Assembly (NCBI GenBank): GCA_005879315.1
Contig: VBLC01000044.1
Coordinates: 65,805-106,290, forward strand
Source: Deltaproteobacteria bacterium
GTDB taxonomy: Bacteria > Myxococcota > Myxococcia > Myxococcales > 40CM-4-68-19
DNA: 40,486 bases
Direction of reading: 5' to 3'
The notes under the pieces were generated by a model. It searched no databases. It was not told the DNA's origin and worked only from the letters and a program-made list of their open reading frames with translations. Of the stretch, positions 15,383 through 24,101 are shown one piece after another. A program made the translations under genes and the position numbers. Numbering within the stretch: position 1 is the stretch's first letter; each line of letters opens with the position of its first letter.

Positions 15383-18300
15383 ATGGATTTGGCGACGCCG
15401 AGTCGGTCGGAGGTGGAGCGCCTCCATCGCTTGATGACGCAGGCTTCTGTCGAGGCCGCCCACCTCGACGAGCGGGTCGCAGAGGTCCAGGCGAAGGACG
15501 GCCTCGGGGGTCTCCTGAAGCTCTGGCAGGAGGCGGCCAATGCCCTGCAGGCGGCCTTCGAGCGGAAAGCGGCGGTTCTCGCGACAGACGGTACGCCCGC
15601 CGGCGGCATCGCGAGACTCAGAAAGCGGATTCAAGCGATCCGCGACCTGTCCGCGCATTTCGACTTGTCGGCCGATCTCGACGCTTGCGTTGCGGAGTGG
15701 AAGGCGCTCGGGCACGAGTTCGCGCAGCTTTCCGGAAAGCAGCGCGACGCGATGGTGCGACTGCTCGAGAGGCATCAGCCGCAGGTCGACAAGGCGACCG
15801 CAGGTCTCTCCCGGGCGCTGCGCTCGGAAGGTTTGCTCCCCGAGGATTACACGGCGCTCCGAAGCCTCCGCGAGAAGCGCGACCGCGCGCAGGCGAAATA
15901 CCAGCGGCTCCGCCAGCAATACCTCGCGGTCGAAAAGGACTGGCGGGCAGCCGGGGAGCAGAAGGTCTCGCTCGAGGCGGCCGCGGCGCAACACACGGTA
16001 CTCGGCAAGCTTCCCGTCGCTGGCCACAAGGGTCCGGCCGTGCGGCTCCCGCGGCTCGCACAGAACGAGCCGAAGCGGCGCGCGAAAGAGAAGCCAGCTC
16101 ACGCACAGCGCAAGAAGCTTCTCGAGCCGCCGCCCTTGCCGCGGCCGGCGAAGCCCAAGTCGCCGCGGCACGCTCCGCAGCGTTCGGCTCGCTTCGAGCT
16201 GGAGAAGGTCGAGCACCGGGTCGCGCGCTTCGACCATTCGCTCGGCGACCTCGTGCACCATCTGCGGGCGTTCAGGGGAGTGCAAGAGCAGAAGCATCTA
16301 CTGCACCAGCTCGTCTCGCGTGACCGCGGGCCGGCAGCGAAGCAGCTGGAGCAGACCCTTGCGCACCTGGCGACGGCCTCGCATCGCACGCTGACCGACC
16401 CCCGCGCCGGCGAGCTGCGCGGAAAGCTCGCCACCATCGACGCCATCCTTGCGCGCGTGCGCGGCAGGACGCGCGCCGAGATGGCGCATGGCGCGCAGCA
16501 GATCGGGCAGATTCTCTCCAGTGTCGGGAAGGACGCTGCGCCGCACCTCGCCTCCTTCCGCAAGCTGCTCGACGAGCGCCGTTCGCAGCTTCTCGAAGTG
16601 CTGCGCGGTGGGCGGCAGACCCTCCGCCTCGAGCAAGCGCATCCGCACGGTCACCGGATCCTCCAAGAGTTGCGCAAGCGCGATCCGGCGCTCGACAAGC
16701 TCGTCGAGAACGCCTCGACGTCACACCTCGCGCGGGAGCTGGCCCGGTTCGAGCGCGGCGCGCTGCACGCGCTCGGCGGACCAATCTCCTCCGCCCTTGC
16801 CTTCGGCGCTGCGGGAGGGCCGAGCGCGCTGGCGAGCATCGGCGGCGCTGGAGGGCTGGGCGCGCTGGCGGGCCTCGGCGGCGCGCTCGGCGAGGCCCTA
16901 CAGAAACGGCTCGAGAGCCGCTCGCGCGACGCGGCGAAGTTCCTCGCCGAGCTGCAGAAGTCTCCGAAGGGCAGCCCGCTTCGTACGCTGGCCGAGCAGG
17001 CCGAGAAGAAGCGCCGCACGCCCCGCGGTCCAGTCAGGCCCGAGGCGCTGCTCGAAGCGTTCCGCGAGCACCCCAAGGCGAGGGCCTTCGCCTCGCATGT
17101 GGCGAAAGGCGGGGCGCTCTATCAACTCTGCGAGTCGGCGCAGCGCAGCCGCGGCCTGCCCGTCGCTCAGCTCGCCTCGCACTACCTCGCCTCGCGGGGA
17201 GCGAGCGCGCTCTACAACACCGTCCAGACTTTCCACTCTCTCGTCGGCGAAGGATACCGGCCGCGCCTCTTCAGCTTCGGCAGCGTCTTCCGATCGATGA
17301 CGACCCACGTCGCGGGCGCGCTCCAGAGCGTCTCCAAGGGCGTGAGCCGGGCCGCGAGCTCCTTCGCCGGCGGAGCGGAAGCGGCGGTGCGCGCGGGCAT
17401 CAGCAGCGCTGCAGGCCCCGCGAGGGGCTTCGTCCGCGCGCCGATGGGGAACCTGTTCGGCCGCGCCGTCGGCGGTCTCCGCGGCATGGCGCAGCAGGTC
17501 GCGCGCCACCCGTGGGACGCGGTGAAGGGGATCGCGGTCGCGCCGAACGCCCTGGTCGCGCGCGCCGGCAAGTCCGCCTTCCACCTCCTCGGCGCTCCCC
17601 TCGCCAGCGCCGGCCACGCCCTCTGGAACGTCGGCAAGCACGCGGCCGCCGCGGAGTGGGGCGGCATCAAGACCTTCGCCGGCGGCATCCACAAGGTGGC
17701 AAGCAGCGCCCTCGGCGGCGCGCGCGGCATCGGCAGCTGGGCGCAGGGCAGGGCCGGCGCGGCGATGGACTTCGCCCAGCACAAATCGCACCAGGGCCTC
17801 GACTGGCTCAACAAGACGGGCGTCGTCGGCGCGGCGGGCGGGCTCCTCAAGAAAGGAATCAGCGGCCTCGGCACGCTCGCGAAATACACGCCGCTCGGCT
17901 TTGCGGTCTCGCAAGGTTGGGGCTCGGGCAAGTCGCCGCTGAGCAAGATCTGGAGCGCCACCAGGAGCGTGGCCGGCAAGGCCTGGGAGGGGATCAAGCA
18001 GGGCTACAAGGCGACCTCGAATTTCCTGCAAAGCCCGGCAGGCCAGCTGCTCGTGACGGGCCTGTCGCTCGCCGCCACTTTCATCCCCGGCGGCCTGGTG
18101 GTGAAGACCCTGATCGGCGCGGGCATCGGAGCCATCCAGGCCATCTCCGAAGGCAAGGACTGGAAGGGAGTCCTGCTCGCCGCCGGCAGCGGCGCGCTCA
18201 CCGGCGCGCTGCCGTTCCTCAAGCTCGGACCGCTCGCGAAAGTCGGCCTCGGCGCCCTGCAGGGCGGCATCTCCACGCTGGCCCAGGGCGGCAGCCTCAA

Positions 18301-21300
18301 GGACGCGCTCAAGGGCGCGGCGGGCGGTGCCGTCGACGCCTTCGACCCCGGCGCGATGAAGGCGCTCGGCAAGCTCAAGAGCGTTTCGGCCGCGGGCAAG
18401 ATCCTCGGCGGCGGCAAGCTCTCCAAGGCGGAGAAGGCGCTGATCAAGAGCAGCAAGTTCGCCGGACCCCTGCGCGGCCTGGAGAAGGCGATGTCCAACC
18501 CGCGCTTCCGCAAGACAGTGGGGGCGCTGGAGAAGACCGGCAGCAAAGCCGTCCGCGGCGGCATCTGGGTGAGCGGCAAGGCGGCGAAGGCGCAGTCGGC
18601 GCTCGACAAGGTGGTGGGCGCGGGCGACGAGATCCACGGCGCGCTCTCGCAGATCCACGAGATGGCGCCGGGCATGTCGAGCCTCCTCGGCGACAACGCG
18701 GCCGGCCACTTCGTCGGCCAGCTGGGCGACTGGGCCGGCCAGGGCGACGACAGGCTCGCCCAGGCGCTCGAGTACGGCCACGCCGCTTCCGACAACCTCT
18801 CCACCTATCGCGGCTATCTCGACACGGGACTCGGCTATGCAGGCGTGAAGGATCCCGCCAAGGCCTACGCGAAGATGATGGCCCGCAAAGGCCTGCGCGA
18901 GGGGAAGAAGGGCGCGCTCGAGAAGGTCGCGGCGCAGAAGCTCGCCGATCACAGGCGCAAGCATCCCGAGCTGCACCTCGCCGAGGCACTGGGCAAGACG
19001 GCGCGGGGCGATCATGCACGGAGGCGGCGCAAGCCGAAGTCCGCGCTGGAGAAGGCGCTCGCCCGCGGCAAGAAGCTGAGGAAGCAGGCGCTGAAGGTGA
19101 CTCAGGGCGTGCACGACAGGCTGGGCAAGATCCACGGCGTGGTCGGCAAGGGCCTGGAGGCGGCCGACAAGGTCCAGCACGGGCTCGAGCAGGCCTCTGC
19201 GCTGGCGAAGCAGGGCGCGGAGCTCTTCGGCGAGGACAGCGACGTCGGCAAGCTCCTGCGCGACGCCTCGGACCGCGCCGATCAAGTGCAGGGGTACCTC
19301 GAGAGCGGGATCGGCCTCGCCGAGGAATTCAACGACAAGGTCGGCTCGGTCCACGACTTCGCCGAGCGCATCCCCGGCGTGCACAAAGAGGTCGAGCACC
19401 GGCACCATCTCGAGGGCAAGGGCATCCAGCTGCGGAGGAAGGTCGACTCACGGCTGGCCCGGATCGCTGGTCTGGCCGATCAGGTGACCAAGGCATTGGG
19501 CGACGACACGCCGATGGGCCACCTCGCGCATCAGCTCGGCGAAGGCGACGGCAAGGGACACGACAAGCTCCATCAGGCGCTCGACGCCGCCGGCAAGGGA
19601 AAGAGCTTCCTCAAGACCGGACACGCGCTGTTTCATCAGGGTCTGCAGATCGCGGTCGGGCATCACGAAAAGCGCGTCGAGGCGATCCACGGCAAGCCCG
19701 GCGCGGCGCCGGCGATCGAGCATCTCTTGGGCAAGAGCCTCTGGCCCGAGGGCGAGCACCTCGTCGCCGTCAGCAAGCATTCGCCGCACGGGCCGGACCC
19801 GGCCGGCCTGGTGCAACTCTCGCAGCATTCGGCGGTGGCCTTCGGCCAGGCCGTCGCCGCCGCCATCCAGGAGATCGACAAGCTGATGCAGGCGGGCGAC
19901 ACCAAGGCTGCGGGCGACCGCGTGCAATCGCTGCGCGCGAGCAGCGAGCAGGCGCGCCTCGAAGTGGCCCGCGCCGTCAGCGGGACCGCGCACCATCCGG
20001 CGCTGCACAAAGAGGCGCAGGAGGCAAGCAAGCATTACCTGGAGTTGCGCGGGCACTTCTTCAAGTTCGTCAAAGGGCTCCACGGCCTCGCGGGACAGGC
20101 CGCGGGCACCGAGGCGAGCGAGCATCCCGACCTGGCCGTGCTCGGGGCGGACATCGGCTCGCTGCACGTCAAGGTCGACGCGCTCGGGAGGGCGAAGGAC
20201 GCCGACACGCCGATGCAGGAGATGGTGCAGCTCCTGAAAAAGGAAGCCTCTGTCCTGCGCGGGCGGGTCGGCAAGGCGGAGGGCGGACACAAAGGCGATC
20301 AGTCTGCTCTCGCGATACTGCAGGCTCTCGCCGCCAGGCTCTCGGGCGTCGAGGCGCAGCTGGACAGCCACGGCGCGAAGGGCGGCATCCGCAAGGGCGA
20401 CCACGAGCTCGGCGTCGAGAAGCCACATCCGCTCGAGGGCGGGCGTATCCACATCGACCGCGGCATGCGCGGCGGAATGGACGTGCACGACCTCCAGGAG
20501 ATCGACGCGGCCGCGATGGACACCTGGATCGGCTCGGGCGAGGGCGTGAAGCTCTTCTCCGAAGTGTTCGGCGCCTTCCTGCCCGCCGAGGGGGCGCTGC
20601 TCGACGGCCTGGGCTTCGAGATCGCCATCGGCGGCGACGAGGCCCCCGGCGAGGCCCGGCGTCATGGCAAGCGGAAGCGAGGCAAGAAGACCACCAGGGG
20701 AGGCTTCTTCCACAGCCTCTTCGAGAAGCTGCATTCGTTCGCCGACACCATCGCGGGCTGGGCGCACAAGGGGGCGAGCATGCTCGGCAAGGGCATGCAC
20801 TTCGCCGAGATGGGCATGCATGGCCTCTCGATGATCGAGAAGGCCGCCGAGAAGGTGCAGGGTCTCGCGGGCAAGGCCGAGGGCTTCCTCGGCAAGATGG
20901 GCCTCGGCAAGGCCGCCGGCTTCGCCCACAAGATGCGCGGCGCGGCGGGCTGGGTCGACAAGGAGGGCGCGCTTCTCCACGGCGGCTTGAGGAGCGCCGA
21001 CCAGTGGATGGGCAAGCGGAAGAAGATCTCGGGCGAGATCGAAGGCGGCGCGCATCTTGCCAGCGGCATCTTCAGCAAGGCGGAGCACGCGCGCTTCGGC
21101 ACGCTGGCATCGCTCTTCAAATCGTCGCGGTCGGGCATCGACGGCAACCTGCATCCGGAGAAAGTGCGCCTCGGGTCCGCGCTCGACGACCCGCGCCGGC
21201 TCGACGCCAGCACCATCCACCGCATGGAGATGTTCCTCGGCGGCGATTTCTCCGGCGTGCGTCTGCACGTAGGGCCCGGCGCGGAGGAGATCACCCGCCG

Positions 21301-21730
21301 GTTCAACGCCGAGGCGGTCACCGTCAAGGATCACATTTTTTTCGCTCCCGGCCGGTTCAACCCGCAGAGCGAGGAAGGTCAGCGGCTGCTCGCGCACGAG
21401 CTGACCCATGTCATGCAGCGCGGGCGCAAGAACCTGGATGTGCGCACGGCCGAGGGCGAGGCGATCCATTCCGAGCGCAACTACCGCGCCTCGCCGCAGA
21501 TGGAACCGCTCAACCTGGCGCCGGCCCAGCCCGACTTCCGTCTTGCCGACGGCGAGGGCTTGGGGACGTCCTCCGGCGTGCACACCGCCAAGCGCACCCG
21601 GAGCAAAGGTCATGAAGCGGGCGGAAAGGACGTCGCGCCGGCGGACGGCGAGGAATTCCTCGAGCAGGTCTCGGGGCGCGTGTACGAGCTCTTGATGGAG
21701 GAGCTGCAGCAGTCCTTCGAGTCGCGCTGA
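15383..21730 (+). CDS. Giant (2115-residue) protein with C-terminal eCIS-core (DUF4157) domain
   Basis: Residues 1-430 are charged and helical. About 465-508 and 889-947 are hydrophobic, Gly/Ala-rich segments. Residues 640-1020 are full of GA-rich helices. Residues about 1075-1420 hold imperfect repeats: G-D-N/D near 1103 and 1373, and G-E-D near 1283. Residues 1946-2012 are a clear DUF4157 domain, with GGDFSGVRLHVGPGAEE, then FFAPGRFNP and LLAHELTHVMQRG; HELTH at 2005-2009 is a zinc-peptidase-type motif. The end, VSGRVYELLMEELQQSFESR, resembles helical tails of eCIS-associated proteins. DUF4157 proteins are linked to extracellular contractile injection systems as payload or cargo modules, but the domain is normally N-terminal. 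There is no signal peptide and no injection-system gene nearby. The promoter at 15328 supports the start. The function is unknown. Confidence 0.88.
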   Translation: MDLATPSRSEVERLHRLMTQASVEAAHLDERVAEVQAKDGLGGLLKLWQEAANALQAAFERKAAVLATDGTPAGGIARLRKRIQAIRDLSAHFDLSADLDACVAEWKALGHEFAQLSGKQRDAMVRLLERHQPQVDKATAGLSRALRSEGLLPEDYTALRSLREKRDRAQAKYQRLRQQYLAVEKDWRAAGEQKVSLEAAAAQHTVLGKLPVAGHKGPAVRLPRLAQNEPKRRAKEKPAHAQRKKLLEPPPLPRPAKPKSPRHAPQRSARFELEKVEHRVARFDHSLGDLVHHLRAFRGVQEQKHLLHQLVSRDRGPAAKQLEQTLAHLATASHRTLTDPRAGELRGKLATIDAILARVRGRTRAEMAHGAQQIGQILSSVGKDAAPHLASFRKLLDERRSQLLEVLRGGRQTLRLEQAHPHGHRILQELRKRDPALDKLVENASTSHLARELARFERGALHALGGPISSALAFGAAGGPSALASIGGAGGLGALAGLGGALGEALQKRLESRSRDAAKFLAELQKSPKGSPLRTLAEQAEKKRRTPRGPVRPEALLEAFREHPKARAFASHVAKGGALYQLCESAQRSRGLPVAQLASHYLASRGASALYNTVQTFHSLVGEGYRPRLFSFGSVFRSMTTHVAGALQSVSKGVSRAASSFAGGAEAAVRAGISSAAGPARGFVRAPMGNLFGRAVGGLRGMAQQVARHPWDAVKGIAVAPNALVARAGKSAFHLLGAPLASAGHALWNVGKHAAAAEWGGIKTFAGGIHKVASSALGGARGIGSWAQGRAGAAMDFAQHKSHQGLDWLNKTGVVGAAGGLLKKGISGLGTLAKYTPLGFAVSQGWGSGKSPLSKIWSATRSVAGKAWEGIKQGYKATSNFLQSPAGQLLVTGLSLAATFIPGGLVVKTLIGAGIGAIQAISEGKDWKGVLLAAGSGALTGALPFLKLGPLAKVGLGALQGGISTLAQGGSLKDALKGAAGGAVDAFDPGAMKALGKLKSVSAAGKILGGGKLSKAEKALIKSSKFAGPLRGLEKAMSNPRFRKTVGALEKTGSKAVRGGIWVSGKAAKAQSALDKVVGAGDEIHGALSQIHEMAPGMSSLLGDNAAGHFVGQLGDWAGQGDDRLAQALEYGHAASDNLSTYRGYLDTGLGYAGVKDPAKAYAKMMARKGLREGKKGALEKVAAQKLADHRRKHPELHLAEALGKTARGDHARRRRKPKSALEKALARGKKLRKQALKVTQGVHDRLGKIHGVVGKGLEAADKVQHGLEQASALAKQGAELFGEDSDVGKLLRDASDRADQVQGYLESGIGLAEEFNDKVGSVHDFAERIPGVHKEVEHRHHLEGKGIQLRRKVDSRLARIAGLADQVTKALGDDTPMGHLAHQLGEGDGKGHDKLHQALDAAGKGKSFLKTGHALFHQGLQIAVGHHEKRVEAIHGKPGAAPAIEHLLGKSLWPEGEHLVAVSKHSPHGPDPAGLVQLSQHSAVAFGQAVAAAIQEIDKLMQAGDTKAAGDRVQSLRASSEQARLEVARAVSGTAHHPALHKEAQEASKHYLELRGHFFKFVKGLHGLAGQAAGTEASEHPDLAVLGADIGSLHVKVDALGRAKDADTPMQEMVQLLKKEASVLRGRVGKAEGGHKGDQSALAILQALAARLSGVEAQLDSHGAKGGIRKGDHELGVEKPHPLEGGRIHIDRGMRGGMDVHDLQEIDAAAMDTWIGSGEGVKLFSEVFGAFLPAEGALLDGLGFEIAIGGDEAPGEARRHGKRKRGKKTTRGGFFHSLFEKLHSFADTIAGWAHKGASMLGKGMHFAEMGMHGLSMIEKAAEKVQGLAGKAEGFLGKMGLGKAAGFAHKMRGAAGWVDKEGALLHGGLRSADQWMGKRKKISGEIEGGAHLASGIFSKAEHARFGTLASLFKSSRSGIDGNLHPEKVRLGSALDDPRRLDASTIHRMEMFLGGDFSGVRLHVGPGAEEITRRFNAEAVTVKDHIFFAPGRFNPQSEEGQRLLAHELTHVMQRGRKNLDVRTAEGEAIHSERNYRASPQMEPLNLAPAQPDFRLADGEGLGTSSGVHTAKRTRSKGHEAGGKDVAPADGEEFLEQVSGRVYELLMEELQQSFESR

Positions 21731-21780
21731 CAGACCCACCCGACTTTTTTTTGCCCTGACCCATCCGCGGTGTACCGTCA

Positions 21781-22074
21781 GTGCGGATGCCCTTGTCGCC
21801 GCAGCACAAGCTCGTCCTCGGCGCGCTCGCCGGGGCGGTGGCGATGGCGGCGAGCTCGCTCCTCGACCCGAAGGGCCTGCCGCGGCTGCGCCGGCTGGAG
21901 GCGGACATCGCCCGGCAGGAGCTGGCCAACCGCGAGTTGCGCGAGGAGAACGCGCGCCTCCTGCGCACCGTGAAGGACTTGTCGCCGCCCTTGAACACCG
22001 CCGTCTTGCAGCGGACGGCGCGCGAGCAGCTCGGCTTCGTCAAGCAGGACGAAGTGCTCTTCAAATTCGAATGA
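21781..22074 (+). CDS. FtsB/DivIC-like septum formation initiator
   Basis: The 97-residue protein has the FtsB/DivIC plan: a short cytoplasmic part, one transmembrane helix (LVLGALAGAVAMAASSLL), a coiled coil (ADIARQELANRELREENAR) and a conserved end, AREQLGFVKQDEVLFKF. FtsB forms a complex with FtsL and FtsQ at the division septum. The GTG at 21781 is used here; an ATG at 21787 would remove two residues. There is no strong ribosome-binding site, and TGTACCGT just upstream may be a -10 element. It overlaps the GGDEF gene as ATGA. Confidence 0.83.
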   Translation: MRMPLSPQHKLVLGALAGAVAMAASSLLDPKGLPRLRRLEADIARQELANRELREENARLLRTVKDLSPPLNTAVLQRTAREQLGFVKQDEVLFKFE

Positions 22075-24101
22075 CGGGAACGCGGCGGGCGAAAGAAGCG
22101 GCGATGCCCGCGGCTCTGGCGGCGCTGGTCATTCTCCTCATCTCCGGCGCGTTCGCCCATCGATCGCTTCTGGCCTGGGCGCTCCTGGCGGTGGCGAGCA
22201 TCGGCGCGATCTTGCGCTGGGCGCTCTCGCTGCCGGCGGCGATGCCGCGCCACCGGGCAGCCGAGTCGGGGCTCCTCTGCGGCATCGGCGGGCTGGCCCT
22301 GGCGCAGATCACCGGCGGCCTCGCCTATCCGCTCGTCTATCTGGTGGCGGCGGGCTACGTCCTTTTGCTGCCGCTCGCGCTCGCTCTGGCGCTCATCGGG
22401 GCGCTCGTCGGCCTGGAGGCGGGCGCCTTTTTCGCGGCGGGCGCGCTTCCGTCAAACTGGCCGCTCTTGCTCTCGCACGCGAGCTTCGTCGCGCTCTTCG
22501 CCGCGCTCTATCACGCGCTGCTCGGAGCGCGCCTTCTCGCGGCCCGCCGCGCCGAACGCGCCGCCGTGCGCCGCCGCCTGGACGACGCGGAGGAGCGCGC
22601 CCGCGAGCTGCGCCTGGTCACGACTGCCGAGGTGGACGAGTCGCGCAGCCTGCTCGGCGCAGTGGCCGAAGTCGAGGAGGTGCTGCGCGGCGCGCTCGCC
22701 GTGGCGCAGGCAGCGCTGCATCCGCACTCGGTCGCGGTGTTCCTTCTCTCGCCGGACGGCGAAAGCGTGCGGCTGCGCGAATGTCTCTCGCAGAGCGACA
22801 GGCTCCTCCGTGGCCCGCTTTCCCCGCGCGAGGGCGTTCTCGGCGCCGTGCTCGCCACCGGCAAGGCGGTGCGCGTGGAGAATGCGGCCGACTCGCTTGC
22901 CTACTACCAGGGCCGCGCGCCGGTGTCGTCCTTCTGCGGCGTGCCGCTCATCGGGCGCGGCGCGCTGGTGGCCGATCGCGCCGAGCCTTTCGCGGAGGAC
23001 GAGGAGCGCGTTCTCGCGGCGCTCGCGGCGGAAGTGACCCGCGCCATCGAGGCCGAGCGCCTCCTGGGCGCGGTCCGCCGCGAGAAGGAGGAGAAGGCGC
23101 GCTTCTTCGAGGCGCTCGAGGAGCTGAACCGCACCACCACGCTGGCGCAGGCGGCGCAGACCGCCGTCGCCCAGGCGCGGCGGATGTGCCCGGCGCTCGA
23201 CCTCTGTGCTCTCACGCTGGCGGAAGAGAAGCAGGGCCGCTTGCGCCATCGGGTGCAAGCCGTGGACGGCGACGCTGCGGCTGCGCTGCGCGAATTGGCT
23301 TTCGCCGACAACGCCGGCCTGGTGAGCAACGTGGTCAAGCTGGGAGCGCCGCTGCCCGGCCGCGCGCTGGGCGCGATGGACCGCGTGGTCATCTTCGACA
23401 ACGGCACGGTGGTTCGCGGCCTGGCGGCGCTGAAGATCTTCCCGCTGCGCGCCGGCGACAGCACCGTGGGCACTCTGGTGTGCGGCAGCCGCAGCGCCGA
23501 GGCGCTCCCCGAGGCGGCGCAGCGGGAGCTGGCCATGCTGGCGCTGCAAGCGGCGGAAGCATTGGTGCGAACGCGTCTCTACGAGGAGGCAGAGAAACTG
23601 GCAACCACCGACGGACTCACCGGGCTCTTGAATCGGCGGACATTCAACGGACAGCTGCAGGCGCGCGTGCGCGAGGCGGAGCGCTACCGCAAGCCGCTCT
23701 CGCTCTTGCTGCTCGACATCGATCACTTCAAGCGCGTCAACGACAGCCACGGTCATCCGGCCGGCGATGCGGTCCTCCGCGGGGTCGCTCACGTGGCCGC
23801 GCGCGAGGCGCGCGAGACCGATCTCTGCGCCCGCTACGGCGGCGAGGAGATGGCGGTCATCCTCCCCGAGACGGACGCGCGCGGCGCGCTGGCGATGGCC
23901 GAGCGCATCCGCGCGGCGGTGGAGAAAGCGCAGCACGCAACCGAGAGCGGCGCCTTGCGGGTGACGGTCAGCGTCGGCATCGCCACCACTCCGGCGCCTT
24001 CCGCCGAGGGGCTGCTCGAGGCCGCCGACAAGGCCCTCTACCGCGCCAAGCAGAATGGCCGCAACCGCGTCGAGGCGGCTCGCAACCGCGCGGCAGCATG
24101 A
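22071..24101 (+). CDS. Membrane GAF-GAF-GGDEF diguanylate cyclase
   Basis: The 676-residue protein has four to five N-terminal transmembrane helices (residues 10-160), a coiled coil (165-205), a GAF domain (about 205-330), a second GAF-like domain (about 350-500) and a C-terminal GGDEF domain. The signature is GGEEM rather than GGDEF; the conserved Gly-Gly-Glu-Glu core is intact and such variants are often active. The inhibitory site RETD lies five residues upstream, as expected for c-di-GMP feedback control. LDIDHFKRVND provides the first metal aspartate. It would convert two GTP to c-di-GMP. It overlaps both neighbours, and a PilZ gene follows two genes later, giving a possible c-di-GMP effector nearby. 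Confidence 0.92.
   Translation: MTGTRRAKEAAMPAALAALVILLISGAFAHRSLLAWALLAVASIGAILRWALSLPAAMPRHRAAESGLLCGIGGLALAQITGGLAYPLVYLVAAGYVLLLPLALALALIGALVGLEAGAFFAAGALPSNWPLLLSHASFVALFAALYHALLGARLLAARRAERAAVRRRLDDAEERARELRLVTTAEVDESRSLLGAVAEVEEVLRGALAVAQAALHPHSVAVFLLSPDGESVRLRECLSQSDRLLRGPLSPREGVLGAVLATGKAVRVENAADSLAYYQGRAPVSSFCGVPLIGRGALVADRAEPFAEDEERVLAALAAEVTRAIEAERLLGAVRREKEEKARFFEALEELNRTTTLAQAAQTAVAQARRMCPALDLCALTLAEEKQGRLRHRVQAVDGDAAAALRELAFADNAGLVSNVVKLGAPLPGRALGAMDRVVIFDNGTVVRGLAALKIFPLRAGDSTVGTLVCGSRSAEALPEAAQRELAMLALQAAEALVRTRLYEEAEKLATTDGLTGLLNRRTFNGQLQARVREAERYRKPLSLLLLDIDHFKRVNDSHGHPAGDAVLRGVAHVAAREARETDLCARYGGEEMAVILPETDARGALAMAERIRAAVEKAQHATESGALRVTVSVGIATTPAPSAEGLLEAADKALYRAKQNGRNRVEAARNRAAA

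Noticed and set aside
18400-19700. DNA repeats in the giant gene as a tandem-repeat locus
   Set aside because: Similarity is at the protein level and imperfect; the DNA copies are too diverged to be a tandem repeat array.
16898-21739. Long minus-strand frames (836 and 763 codons) and a 1367-codon plus frame across the giant gene
   Set aside because: These are shadow frames of the 2115-residue gene. Their translations are repetitive Arg/Ala/Gly text, while the chosen frame contains the DUF4157 domain and a good promoter.
21731-21780. T8 tract after the giant gene as a factor-independent terminator
   Set aside because: No GC-rich hairpin precedes the T-run at about 21752-21759, so the element is incomplete.
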